From assembly GCA_001580565.1 (NCBI GenBank), contig LRBF01000229.1, forward strand, positions 62,001-126,000: a stretch of DNA of 64,000 bases. The letters are read 5' to 3'. A program made the translations under genes and the position numbers. The DNA is from Caballeronia megalochromosomata (GTDB lineage: Bacteria; Pseudomonadota; Gammaproteobacteria; Burkholderiales; Burkholderiaceae). Numbering within the stretch: position 1 is the first letter of the stretch; the number at the start of each line of letters is the position of its first letter. Below are positions 14,397 to 22,912 of the stretch, piece by piece. Under the pieces are notes generated by a model that made no database searches, was not told the DNA's origin, and worked only from the letters and a program-made list of their open reading frames with translations.

Positions 14397-16156
14397 ACCG
14401 CCGTGGCCGGCTCCGATGCGTTGCGCGTTTTGGCCGGCTTGCGGCGCGGCTTCAGCGTCTGATCCGTCTCGACGACGATATCGCGCCGCTCGCCAGTTTT
14501 TCGATCGACGTGAAGTTGACGGATTACACCACGCTTGGACGTCAGCCGAAGATAGATTAATTCGTCGCCGTGCCACGTGACTTTCTCGATCTCGATACTC
14601 TTGAACGTGTCAGCGACAAGTTGACGGGCTTTAATACGCGCAGCCGGATCAAGCTGTACGACGCCATCGCGAAGCGCCGCCCATATCTCGGCCATCGCAG
14701 GGGTCGAGTTACGATGCAACGCCGCAAGCTCGAACTCGACATTTGCGACGCGTGTTTCTTCGCCCTCGAGCCGACGTTGCAGCGAGCGCATCTGCGAGAG
14801 CAGCATCGTCGGTGTGTCGTCGCCTGCGACTTCCATCATCTCGAAGAATCGCTTCAGGGCAGCTTCGGTCTTTGCGACCTGTGCGCGCGCGAGCGCAAGC
14901 TGACCGTTGAGATTGCGGGTCTTGTCGTGCTGTTCTGCAAAAAGCGACGTGAGGTTCATCTGGTCGCTACAGAAGTCCATGACCGCGCGTTCGACCGGCA
15001 CAATCGAGACAGAGGGCGCCGTGCAGCGGTCCGTGTTGGAGAATGTTCTGCCGGTGCAGTAGAGGCGCCGATGGCCGTCCTGCGGCAGCCCGTCATCGCG
15101 GCGCGATCGATTCATCATGTTCTGGTTCGCCATCGCGCGGCCGCATTTCGTGCAGTACGTCAGACGCATCCCGGTAAGGAAGCTGACGATCTCAGACTTG
15201 GTGCCGACGACCCGGCCGCGTTGCTTGCGTAGATACTGCAGTTCAGCGAACTCCGCTTCGGTCATCAAGGGCGGATAGTAGTCGGGCAGTGGGTATTCCG
15301 TACCGTCGATCTCGACGACCTTTTCGCCGACCAGCGCGCGGTTTTGGATGATCTCATAGAGGCGGGTCGTGTTGCTCATTCCGCCGTGCTTCACCTTTCC
15401 ATACTTGTCGGCCTTTTCCGGTGGCAGCGGAATGCCCGCCGCGTGCAACTGATCGAAGCAGCGGCGCAGAGAATAGCCGGCCCGGAAGTAGCCGACCAAC
15501 GCCATCAACGGCGTGACGAACTCGGGCACGAGCCGGAACTCGTTTGCCTTTTCATCGAACTCGACCCAGCCGGGATTTTTGCCGACAGCGATGCGCTCAC
15601 GGCTCTTGCCATCGATCCAGTTCTGGCAGCGCTTGTGCGCGGCCGCACGCACGCGTTTGCTTTTCGTCGCGCTTTCCTCGTTGGCACGCAACATGACACC
15701 GAGTGCCATGAACAGAATACCCGAGTTCTCTTTGACTGTTTTGAGGCTGTAGCGCATCCCGTCCGACGCGGTGACGACCTCGACGCCGGCGATGACAATG
15801 CTGTTCAGTTGGCTTTGCGCGATGATCGGATCGGCGCGCGAAAGGCGGTCCAGCGACTCGACGATCAGCACCGAACCAGCCGGCACCGTGCCGTCGTTGA
15901 CGGCTTTGAGAAAGACGCCAAGCGCGCCCTGCGTGACGTGTTTTTGGTGAAAGGCGGAGAGACCTTCATCGCGCAGCGTGAGGTTCGTGTCGAGCTCCAT
16001 GGCATGCTCGCGCGCCCATTTGACGGCATATTCTTCCTGTCGCTCGACGCTCGTTCCGGCTTTCTGGCGAATGTCGCTGAAGCGCAGATAGCTATACACG
16101 CGCGCGGTCGCGCCGATTTGCGCTGCCGTCGCCAGCGCTTTCCTTGATCTAGGCAT
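14393..16156 (-). CDS. large serine recombinase (integrase)
   Basis: 587 residues. The N-terminal resolvase domain has the catalytic Ser in YLRFSDIRQ (S27) and the LIVESLDRLSRADP segment (about 97-110). A recombinase domain follows, then a zinc ribbon with CTKCGRAM near 335-342 and later Cys residues, and a coiled-coil region around 420-480. This is the architecture of phage large serine integrases, which recombine short attP and attB sites by 2-bp staggered cuts without supercoiling. ATG at 16156 has GAGGA upstream. It lies at the prophage edge, 51 bp from the truncated host MFS frame, so it is almost certainly the enzyme that made the junction. Confidence 0.93.
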   Translation of the reverse strand: MPRSRKALATAAQIGATARVYSYLRFSDIRQKAGTSVERQEEYAVKWAREHAMELDTNLTLRDEGLSAFHQKHVTQGALGVFLKAVNDGTVPAGSVLIVESLDRLSRADPIIAQSQLNSIVIAGVEVVTASDGMRYSLKTVKENSGILFMALGVMLRANEESATKSKRVRAAAHKRCQNWIDGKSRERIAVGKNPGWVEFDEKANEFRLVPEFVTPLMALVGYFRAGYSLRRCFDQLHAAGIPLPPEKADKYGKVKHGGMSNTTRLYEIIQNRALVGEKVVEIDGTEYPLPDYYPPLMTEAEFAELQYLRKQRGRVVGTKSEIVSFLTGMRLTYCTKCGRAMANQNMMNRSRRDDGLPQDGHRRLYCTGRTFSNTDRCTAPSVSIVPVERAVMDFCSDQMNLTSLFAEQHDKTRNLNGQLALARAQVAKTEAALKRFFEMMEVAGDDTPTMLLSQMRSLQRRLEGEETRVANVEFELAALHRNSTPAMAEIWAALRDGVVQLDPAARIKARQLVADTFKSIEIEKVTWHGDELIYLRLTSKRGVIRQLHVDRKTGERRDIVVETDQTLKPRRKPAKTRNASEPATAV

Positions 16157-16212
16157 TTAGTGTTCCTCGCTATTTCCGATGAACACAGAGAGTTTACATC
16201 GGATTCGCTACG
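16157..16212. other. prophage/host junction (attachment site region)
   Basis: The MFS reading frame of the host stops here: on the minus strand FLFEV is followed by one non-family codon and TAG. The crossover most likely lies at about 16205-16215, in GAGGTAACG on the minus strand. No tRNA gene is present. The matching half-site should be at the other prophage end, left of this window. Confidence 0.6.
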
Positions 16213-16471
16213 TTACCTCGAACAGAAAATAGCCCGCGAAGAAGATGCCCGCGCCGAGCCCGTACACGGCGTCGCTGAAGCCGAGATCGTTGCGCATCTG
16301 CATCTGCGCGAAACCGATGTTGATGCGGTCCAGATACGCCGCCACATAGCACACGAAGAGAAACGGAATCAGGCGCAACGTGATCCGTCGATACGTGGCG
16401 TTGACCATCGCGGACGAATGCGGGCTCGCCTCGTCCGGTATCACTGCGCCTTGCAATGCGCCTTCGTTCAT
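16208..16471 (-). pseudogene. MFS transporter (ACS family), 5' fragment cut by prophage
   Basis: 87 codons from ATG 16471 (GGGGAGCG ribosome site). After a polar N-terminus, the first transmembrane helix is followed by YLDRINIGFAQMQM, the hallmark of the anion:cation symporter MFS family (phthalate, hexuronate and similar transporters), and the second helix GAGIFFAGYFLFEV ends abruptly where PSN normally follows. The remaining 340 or so codons should lie beyond the left prophage end. The adjacent upstream gene is an N-carbamoylsarcosine amidohydrolase homologue, separated by a terminator. As it stands the transporter is inactivated. Confidence 0.85.
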
Positions 16472-16542
16472 CACGCGCTCCCCTCGGCAATGCGCGCCGC
16501 CTCGACGCATGTCCGCGGCGGCACGCAGCTATCGTCACTGTT

Positions 16543-16572
16543 CAAAAGCACGGGCGCAACAGTGCGCCCGTG
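16543..16572 (-). terminator. terminator after carbamoylsarcosine amidase
   Basis: 10-bp perfect stem CACGGGCGCA/TGCGCCCGTG with a 4-nt loop (16549-16572), followed on the minus strand by CTTTT. It ends the transcript of the gene at 16579-17265. Confidence 0.75.
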
Positions 16573-16578
16573 TCCGGT

Positions 16579-17265
16579 TCAGCCCTTGACCGACTGCAGA
16601 TAGTCGACGCAGCGATCGACCGATTCGACATCCGCGAACTTCGCGTCGATATCGAACAGATTCCACTCGACCGCACCCGGCACGCGGTCGCCGATACACT
16701 CGCGCACCGCGATCGTGCGAAAGCCTTCCGCGAGGCCGTCGCAGAGCGTCGTGCGCACGCAGGCCGAGGCCGTGACGCCCGTCACGAGAATCGTGTCGAC
16801 GCCCGCCGCGCGCAGAAAGCCCGCGAGATACGTGCCGTGAAACGAGCTCGCGCGCTTCTTGATCAGCACCTGCTCGCCTTCGATCGGCGCGATGCGCGAA
16901 TCGATCGCCCAGAGGTTCTCGTCCGATTGCGCGACGATATCCACCGGAATCTTGTTATGCCAGAGGCCCATGTCCGTGTGCGGGTTCTTGCGATCCGTGA
17001 CCTGATAGCAGGTCGTCACATGAATGACCGGATGACCGTTCGCGCGGCAGGCGGCGAGCAGACGCTGCACGCCGGGAATGATCTGATCGTCGATGTGCTC
17101 GCACGTGAACGGGTTGCCCGGCCGGGTCCATGCGTTCGCGAGATCGACGTTGACCAGCGCCGGCTTCTTGCCGAATCCCACGCGCCGCTGAAAACCGCGC
17201 TGCTGATAAAGCTCGGTCGCTTCTGCAAAGGCTTGCGCCAACATCTCGTTCAATCCTGCGTTCAT
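16579..17265 (-). CDS. N-carbamoylsarcosine amidohydrolase (isochorismatase fold)
   Basis: 228 residues. The sequence follows Arthrobacter N-carbamoylsarcosine amidase closely over its length: YQQRGFQRRVGFG, DLANAWTRPGNPF, DMGLWHNKIP, VTGVTASACVRTT and IGDRVPGAVEWNLFDIDAKFADVES. The catalytic triad is visible as D41, K136 and C169. The enzyme hydrolyses N-carbamoylsarcosine to sarcosine, CO2 and ammonia, the last hydrolytic step of creatinine breakdown via N-methylhydantoin. Related enzymes act on maleamate or other carbamoyl acids, so substrate needs testing. It is divergent from the AraC regulator at 17591, which may control it. It is followed by its own terminator. Confidence 0.82.
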   Translation of the reverse strand: MNAGLNEMLAQAFAEATELYQQRGFQRRVGFGKKPALVNVDLANAWTRPGNPFTCEHIDDQIIPGVQRLLAACRANGHPVIHVTTCYQVTDRKNPHTDMGLWHNKIPVDIVAQSDENLWAIDSRIAPIEGEQVLIKKRASSFHGTYLAGFLRAAGVDTILVTGVTASACVRTTLCDGLAEGFRTIAVRECIGDRVPGAVEWNLFDIDAKFADVESVDRCVDYLQSVKG

Positions 17266-17590
17266 TTCTTCAATCTCCGAAAGTTTCTCTGGGACGCTTG
17301 TGCCATGTGTGTCGGCAGGGAAACTATAGGTTCGTCATTATTGCGAGTCCAATTACTGTTTGGCCTTGTTTATTACCATCTTCGGTATTAGTTTTCGCGG
17401 TCAAACGATGCCGGTTCGAAGGCGTGCGCGCACGGTCAACTCGCCGTGCGCCGTGAGGCAAGCGCGGCGCATCCACGGGATGCCGGATCAGGGTGACACC
17501 GTCTGTTCGCAGCCGGGCATCGGGTGTAGCCTCGGAAACGCGTACCCGCCTTGCACAGAAAGGCGACGCGGCCGAAGACAGGAGACGGAC
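17266..17590. other. intergenic control region of amidase and AraC gene
   Basis: 325 bp between divergent genes. It is AT-rich around 17330-17400, where divergent promoters would be expected. The open frame ahead of the AraC start is Arg-rich and looks non-coding. No distinct palindrome was found. Confidence 0.45.
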
Positions 17591-18562
17591 TTGCCCAATG
17601 CCTTCACCGACTGGACGATCGATCAGGTCCCGACGAACGATCGCACCGACGCCTGGCAGGATGTGCTGAGCCATAGCTACAGGGAGTGGCAGGTGCCGCA
17701 ACGGCTGCCGGCGCAGTTCTATGCGCGTGTCCGGCAACATGACTTCGCCGGCGCCGGCATCGTCGAGACGATCTGCGACCCGTGCACCGGCGAGCGCACG
17801 CGTGGTCAGGTGCGGCGCGACGACGAACTGTATGTGGGCGTGCAACTGACGACCGGCGGCCGCGAGCGGTTCCGGATCGGGGATTCGGGGATCGAGGTGA
17901 GCTCCGGCGATCTCGTTGTGTGGACGACCGACCAGGTCGTGCAGTTCGAAGTGCTCGAACGGCTGCACAAGGTCACGCTCATGATTCCCTGGGCACTGAT
18001 GCGCGAGCGGATGCCGGAGCGCAGGCAGCCGCCATCGGGCGGCAAGATCGAAAGCCGAAGCGGCGTCGGCTCGCTGCTCGCGGTCCACCTGCTCGCCCTG
18101 TCGAACCAGATCGAGAGCCTCGATGCGAGCGTGCAAGGCTCCGTGAGCCGGTCCACGCTGGAGCTTCTGGGCATCGCGCTATCGGGTCAGCAACCTTCCG
18201 CCACATTCGATGCAAGCGCCGCGATGCTGCGGCGCGTGCAGGACTTCATCCTGCAGCATCTCCACGAAGAAGATCTCAACCCGACGCGCATCGCCGAGGC
18301 GAACAGAATCTCGCTTCGCTATCTGCAGATGTTGTTTCAGCGTAGCGACATGACCGTGTCCGGCTATATCCTGAACAGCCGGCTTCACGCGTGCAGGCAG
18401 GCGCTGATCGATCCCGCCTTCCGGAGACTTCAGGTCTCCGAGATCGCATTTCGCTGGGGCTTCAATTCGATGAGCCACTTCTGTCGGACCTTCAAGGAGC
18501 GCTATGGCGTCTCGCCGACGGACGCGCGGCGCGAAGCGCAGCACGCCGCCGGCGATGCCTAG
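17591..18562 (+). CDS. AraC-family transcriptional regulator
   Basis: 323 residues from TTG 17591 with AGGAGA upstream; the frame is open to 17360 but the extension is Arg-rich and lacks a ribosome site. The N-terminal 180 residues form a cupin-like sensing domain (AraC_binding_2 type: FYARVRQHDFAG, a DDELYVGVQL strand). The C-terminal HTH_18 domain shows LNPTRIAEANRISLRYLQMLFQ and VSEIAFRWGFNSMSHFCRTFKERYG. It lies divergent to the N-carbamoylsarcosine amidohydrolase and convergent with the SDR/hydantoinase operon; either may be its target. Confidence 0.85.
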   Translation: MPNAFTDWTIDQVPTNDRTDAWQDVLSHSYREWQVPQRLPAQFYARVRQHDFAGAGIVETICDPCTGERTRGQVRRDDELYVGVQLTTGGRERFRIGDSGIEVSSGDLVVWTTDQVVQFEVLERLHKVTLMIPWALMRERMPERRQPPSGGKIESRSGVGSLLAVHLLALSNQIESLDASVQGSVSRSTLELLGIALSGQQPSATFDASAAMLRRVQDFILQHLHEEDLNPTRIAEANRISLRYLQMLFQRSDMTVSGYILNSRLHACRQALIDPAFRRLQVSEIAFRWGFNSMSHFCRTFKERYGVSPTDARREAQHAAGDA

Positions 18563-18575
18563 CAGGCGCTGACGG

Positions 18576-19373
18576 CTACACGGAGAAGCGGCAAAGCGTT
18601 TCGCCCCCGTCGATGCGGACCAGATCGCCGTGAATGTAGCTCGATTCGTCGGACGCGAGAAACACCGCCAGATTCGCAATGTCCTCCACTTCGCCCCAGC
18701 GCTTGAGCGGGATCACGTCCGTGAACGCCTTGTCGAAGTCCTTGTCGTCGAATAGCGCGCGCGTGAGCGAGGTTTTCGCATAGGTCGGGCAGATGCCATT
18801 CACGCGAATCCTGTCGCGGCCGTACTCGATGGCAAGGCAACGCGTGAGATTCGCCGCGGCGCCCTTCGAGATGTTGTACACCGACTGTTTCGGATGTCCC
18901 TGCAGCCCCGCCGTCGAAACGATGTTGACGATGTTGCCGCCCGTGCCCTGTTTGAGAAACACCTTGATCGCTTCCTGACAGCCGAACCAGGTTCCGCGCA
19001 CATTCACGTCGAAGCACGCGTCGAGATCCTCCAGCGCGAACTCGTGCGCGAGCTTGCCCGCGCGATAGATGCCGGCGTTGTTCACCATCACGTCGAGGCG
19101 GCCATACAGGCGCACCGTTTCCCGGACGAGTTGTGCGACCTCGTCCTGCTTCGTGACATTGCACGCAACATATTGCCCATCGCCGCCGGCTTCACGAATG
19201 GCGGCCGCCGTGGGCAGTTGCGGATCGGCCTCGAATCCGCCCTGATTCGGCGTCTCGTGAATATCGCTGACGACCACGCTCGCACCTTCGGCGGCGTACG
19301 CGAGCGCAATCCCGCGGCCGAAGCCCGAACTCGCGCCGGTCACGATCGCTACTTTTCCATTCAGTCTGTTCAT
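18576..19373 (-). CDS. short-chain dehydrogenase/reductase
   Basis: 265 residues. The Rossmann motif TGASSGFGRG (12-21), NNAG (about 98-101), catalytic Ser in IVSTAG and YNISKG (Y/K pair) define a classical NAD(P)-dependent SDR. The C-terminal VFLASDESSYIHGDLVRIDGG is typical. Substrate unknown; it is the distal gene of a minus-strand group with an NTF2-like protein, a cupin and a porin, suggesting oxidation or reduction of an intermediate of the compound imported by that operon. Confidence 0.85.
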   Translation of the reverse strand: MNRLNGKVAIVTGASSGFGRGIALAYAAEGASVVVSDIHETPNQGGFEADPQLPTAAAIREAGGDGQYVACNVTKQDEVAQLVRETVRLYGRLDVMVNNAGIYRAGKLAHEFALEDLDACFDVNVRGTWFGCQEAIKVFLKQGTGGNIVNIVSTAGLQGHPKQSVYNISKGAAANLTRCLAIEYGRDRIRVNGICPTYAKTSLTRALFDDKDFDKAFTDVIPLKRWGEVEDIANLAVFLASDESSYIHGDLVRIDGGETLCRFSV

Positions 19374-19436
19374 GGCGAACTCATTTGTAGAGAGGCTGGC
19401 GGCGCATCCGCCAGCGCGGTGTCAAGCGCACGCGCC

Positions 19437-19793
19437 TCACGCCGCGAAGGACGTGAAGGTCTGAACGGCGATCTTGCCGTTCCTGATGACGAGCGTATCG
19501 GTGGCGAGCGTTACCCACGGCTTCGCCTCCCACGCGAGATAGGCCACGTCGCCGGCCGTGCTCTTGCTCGTGATCCGGAACGCCGGCCAGAAACCGGGAT
19601 CGGCGCCATCCAGAAACGCCTTGAAAAAGGCGCGAATCTCCATTTGACCGCGATAGGTCTCATCCGGCGTGATGATCGTGGAGGCGTCGTCGTAGTCTTT
19701 CAGCAGTTCGTCGAGCCCGAGGGCGAACGCACCGAGATGATGGTCGAACACTTGCAGGGTCGCGTCATCGACCTGTGCTGCGGCATGGCTCAT
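19437..19793 (-). CDS. SnoaL/NTF2-like protein
   Basis: 118 residues with a GGGAGA ribosome site. The pattern DHHLGAFALGLDELLKDYDDASTI..PDETYRGQMEIRAFFKAFLDG is the conical NTF2-like fold used by SnoaL-type isomerases and hydrolases. No catalytic residue set identifies a reaction. It lies between an SDR and a cupin on the same strand, 55-65 bp apart. Confidence 0.75.
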   Translation of the reverse strand: MSHAAAQVDDATLQVFDHHLGAFALGLDELLKDYDDASTIITPDETYRGQMEIRAFFKAFLDGADPGFWPAFRITSKSTAGDVAYLAWEAKPWVTLATDTLVIRNGKIAVQTFTSFAA

Positions 19794-19847
19794 GGCGAAT
19801 GTCTCCCGTGATGAGTGATGCGCCCGCGACGATCGCGGGCGCGTGCG

Positions 19848-20285
19848 TCAACCCGCGTACGCGCGTTGCGCTTCGTCCCACGTGACGACGACGATCGGCG
19901 AGCCGTCGGGCTTGATGAACGAGAGCGGGCCGAGAAACGTCATGTAGAACTCGCTGTCCACCGGGAAATACGTCTTGTCATGGCGGGCGTTGGCGGATTC
20001 GTAGCCATACGCCGGCGCGATGACCGTATCGCCGCCCTGCTCGGTTCCGCCGCGGACGTCCATGCGCCCTTTCGTCAGGAGGTATTCGCCCGGACCGACA
20101 TGAAAATGGGCATTGAAGGATGACCCGGCGGGGCAATCGAAAATCGCCGTCCATGCGCCCATTTCCGGCGAGGCATGCAGCATCTTCCAGCGGATGCCGC
20201 CCTGAGAAAGCGCATCGGGAAACGCCTTCCAGGGGATGTCGTCGAGTTGCACGGCTTCCTCACGAACCTTCGGCTTGATGTCCAT
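19848..20285 (-). CDS. cupin-domain protein (ChrR-like)
   Basis: 145 residues, AGGAGA before the ATG. The metal-binding cupin motif is visible in SSFNAHFHVGPGEYLLTKG (His-x-His ... Glu) and a second motif around the ARHDKTYFPVDSEFYMTF segment. Single-domain cupins of this type include dioxygenases that cleave acetophenones and ChrR-like sensors. Here linkage to catabolic genes favours an enzyme, for example ring or C-C cleavage, but the substrate is unknown. Confidence 0.75.
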   Translation of the reverse strand: MDIKPKVREEAVQLDDIPWKAFPDALSQGGIRWKMLHASPEMGAWTAIFDCPAGSSFNAHFHVGPGEYLLTKGRMDVRGGTEQGGDTVIAPAYGYESANARHDKTYFPVDSEFYMTFLGPLSFIKPDGSPIVVVTWDEAQRAYAG

Positions 20286-20411
20286 CGTCGTCTCCTGAAT
20301 TCCGCCGCTCCGGCCGGAGGGCGGGTGTTGCGGGGTGAGACAACGATATCGCCATGGACATCGTCAGCGCTTGCCCGAGCGCGCAGGTTCGCTTGCCTTG
20401 CAGCGCACGAT

Positions 20412-21452
20412 TCAGAAGCGGCTGCGGATGCCCACGCCGTATGTCACTGCCGACGAAAGCGCGCTCGCCCGTTCCGCGAGGACCGCCGCGTACACATCCG
20501 TGCGTCTCGACAGGTTGTAGTCGAAGCCGACGGCAATCGTGCTTCTGCTCGCCTGCGACGCGCCCGACGACTTCGAATGCATGTACGACGCGAGCGCCTT
20601 GCCCGCGCCGATCGGCACGGCGAGCCCGAGTTGCACGCCGTTGATCGTCGTGTCCGCGCCGGTGATGTCGTTCGATATGCGCTGATACTGACCGTAGAGC
20701 CGCACGACGTTCAGATCGCACAACAACGCGGCCAGCACGGCGGTCTGCCGTGTGTAGCCGGGCGCGATGGTGTCGAGGTCGCCCGGCGTCGTATCGAAAG
20801 GCTGACTCTGGAACGCGACGCTCACGGAAAACGGGCCGCCCGAATACGATGCCGAACCGCCCCATTTGTGCGCGTTGCCGTCGCCCGCCTGATTGCCGAG
20901 CGCGACCATCACGTCCGCGTTGAAGCCCGCGAGGACAGGCGTGCGGTACAGCACGGCGTTGTTCCACGCATAACCGCCGACGAGCCCTTGCCCGTTCACG
21001 CCGAGATAGGTATGCAGCACCATCGGCGAGAAGGTGTACGAATCGACGAACGGATTGAACAGCACGGCCGTGACGAAGTAAGGCGTGACGACGCGTCCGA
21101 GATGCACCGTCCCGTAAGGACCGCCGATGCCGACATACGCGCTGCGGCCGAAGAACGGCTCGCCGTCGAAGCTGCCCGCGCGGCCGTTCTGCGGCCGGAA
21201 GAAGTCCTCCAGCGTGAAGGTCGCGCGCCAGCCGCCGCCCAGGTCCTCGTTGCCGCGCATGCCCCAGTAGGACGTCGACATGCCGCCCCCGCCCACCGTC
21301 CATGCCTGCCCGCTGCCGAGCGGCTTCGACGAACCCATCCACGCATCGACGAGCCCGTACAACTGAACCGACGATTGCGCGTGCGTCGTTTGTGCCTGCC
21401 ACGCCATCACGAGCGCGGCGGCGATTCTTGTGATTGTCCGCGCGCGCCTCAT
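20412..21452 (-). CDS. Gram-negative porin (OmpC-like trimeric)
   Basis: 346 residues. A signal peptide (to about AQTTHAQ) is followed by SSVQLYGLVDAW, the standard start of Burkholderiales porins, then a series of beta strands and a terminal Phe needed for outer-membrane assembly. The ATG at 21452 overlaps the stop of the MFS gene (ATGA), so it is translated with it and probably admits the MFS substrate across the outer membrane. An alternating aromatic girdle and GGYAWNNAVLY-type motifs fit the family. Confidence 0.9.
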   Translation of the reverse strand: MRRARTITRIAAALVMAWQAQTTHAQSSVQLYGLVDAWMGSSKPLGSGQAWTVGGGGMSTSYWGMRGNEDLGGGWRATFTLEDFFRPQNGRAGSFDGEPFFGRSAYVGIGGPYGTVHLGRVVTPYFVTAVLFNPFVDSYTFSPMVLHTYLGVNGQGLVGGYAWNNAVLYRTPVLAGFNADVMVALGNQAGDGNAHKWGGSASYSGGPFSVSVAFQSQPFDTTPGDLDTIAPGYTRQTAVLAALLCDLNVVRLYGQYQRISNDITGADTTINGVQLGLAVPIGAGKALASYMHSKSSGASQASRSTIAVGFDYNLSRRTDVYAAVLAERASALSSAVTYGVGIRSRF

Positions 21453-22786
21453 TTGTCCGACACCTCGCCGCCCTTGCGCGCGAACAGCATCAGCAGCGCG
21501 GATGCGAAGCACGGCAGCGCGCCGAAATAGAGCGCGCCTTCTTTCCATGAGCCGCCGTTCGCGAGCAGCGCGGTCACGCCCGCGCTCGCGATCACGGCGC
21601 CGATCGGCCCCATCGCCGTGACGATCGCGCCGCCCGTGGCGCGGATCGATGTCGGATAACTTTCGCCGATGAAGAAGAGCGCCGCGGCATACGGCCCGAT
21701 CAGAAAGAAAAGGCCCGCGCTGTAGAGCGCGACGACGACCGCGAAATCGCTCGGTGCCTGGAGCATCGCGAGAAACGCGAGCGCGCCGAGCGCCCATCCG
21801 GCGACGATGGTGTTGCGCCGCCCGAGCCGGTCGCCGATGAAGCCATGCGCAACATAGCCCGCATATCCGACGACATTCGACAGCACGAGCACGACGAGCG
21901 AGCTCTGGAACGACAGCCCATGGACCTTCGTGATGACCGTCGTGCCGAGCACGCTGAAGACCTGAATCGTCGACCAGTTGAGCATGAAGCTGAGACCGAG
22001 CACGAGCGTCGTGCGCAAGGAGCCGCCACGGAACGCCGCGCCGATGCCGCCGCGCTCGTTCTCATAGTCGATGCCGTGCGCATGGGCGAGGTCGCGCGCC
22101 TCGTCCTTGCCGCCCGCGCGCGCCATCTCGACGATGCGCCGATGCAGCAGGAACTGCGGGCTTTCCTTGAGACGCCGCGTCATGAAGAGAATCACGATCG
22201 CCGGAAACGCCGCGAAGACGAAACATCCCTGCCAGCCGACGAACGGCAGCAGCACCGCGGTGAGCCCCGCCGCCACGAGTGCGCCGATCGGCCAGCCGCC
22301 CTGCACGAGGCTGAAGAAAAGCCCCTTGCGGCGCGCCATGCGCGGGTCGTCGAGCGCCGCGTACATTTCGTTCAAATAGGTCGCGTTGACGGTCTGCTCG
22401 GCATAGCCCAGACCCGCGAGCGAGCGCACGAGCACCAGCACCGACTGGCCCGCGTTGCCGGCCGCCGCCGTCAGCCCCGAGCAGAGCGCGGCGCCCGCGA
22501 CCGTCGTGATCATGCCCGCGCGCCGTCCAAAGCGATCGACGATCGGGCCGACGAGAAACGCGACGACCGCCGAACCGATGGCGACGAGCGTCGCGATCTG
22601 CGCCTGCTGCGCCTCGCTCCAGTGATAGTGCAGACCGATCTCGGGCAACAGCGTGCCGAACAGGATGAAGTCGTACACCGCGAAGACCCACGCGAAAAAC
22701 GCCGTCCAGCTCGCGCGGCTCACGTCGCGCGCATCGACGGGCGGCGGCGCCCAGAATGTCTTCGATACGGCTTCTTCTCGTTTCAT
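21449..22786 (-). CDS. MFS transporter (metabolite:H+ symporter type)
   Basis: 445 residues from ATG 22786 with AGGAG upstream. It has 12 predicted helices; the first loop carries GPIVDRFGRRAG (motif A) and the central loop is a long charged stretch (210-235). YAEQTVNATYLNEMY and IGESYPTSIRATGG resemble the sialic-acid/aromatic-acid proton symporter branch. It sits between the porin and the hydantoinase genes on the same strand and is likely the inner-membrane importer for the hydantoinase substrate. Confidence 0.88.
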   Translation of the reverse strand: MKREEAVSKTFWAPPPVDARDVSRASWTAFFAWVFAVYDFILFGTLLPEIGLHYHWSEAQQAQIATLVAIGSAVVAFLVGPIVDRFGRRAGMITTVAGAALCSGLTAAAGNAGQSVLVLVRSLAGLGYAEQTVNATYLNEMYAALDDPRMARRKGLFFSLVQGGWPIGALVAAGLTAVLLPFVGWQGCFVFAAFPAIVILFMTRRLKESPQFLLHRRIVEMARAGGKDEARDLAHAHGIDYENERGGIGAAFRGGSLRTTLVLGLSFMLNWSTIQVFSVLGTTVITKVHGLSFQSSLVVLVLSNVVGYAGYVAHGFIGDRLGRRNTIVAGWALGALAFLAMLQAPSDFAVVVALYSAGLFFLIGPYAAALFFIGESYPTSIRATGGAIVTAMGPIGAVIASAGVTALLANGGSWKEGALYFGALPCFASALLMLFARKGGEVSDK

Positions 22787-22912
22787 GGTCGTTCTCCTGA
22801 CGCGTTGACGCGCGCCATCGCCGGTATCGATGCCATCGCATCGATACGCATGTCTAATCAATTGGAAAGAAAGGATGCGAGCCGGAGAACCCGGCTCGCG
22901 TTCGTCGATGCG

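Larger units (their letters stand above)
1..16207. mobile_element. prophage, right part, serine-integrase type
   Basis: A contiguous block of phage genes ends at a large serine integrase and abuts a truncated host MFS gene. The layout is lambdoid: divergent early operons (10565-14396 rightward, 9685-5411 leftward) meet around an operator region at 9.7-10.6 kb. A Q-like gene follows rusA, and late genes start at the left edge behind a promoter/terminator pair. Structural genes, lysis genes and the left attachment site lie outside the window. The immunity repressor was not recognised. Confidence 0.9.

Noticed and set aside
16157-16212. tRNA-type attachment site
   Set aside because: No cloverleaf or tRNA 3' end near the integrase; the junction is inside a protein-coding gene, as expected of serine integrases.
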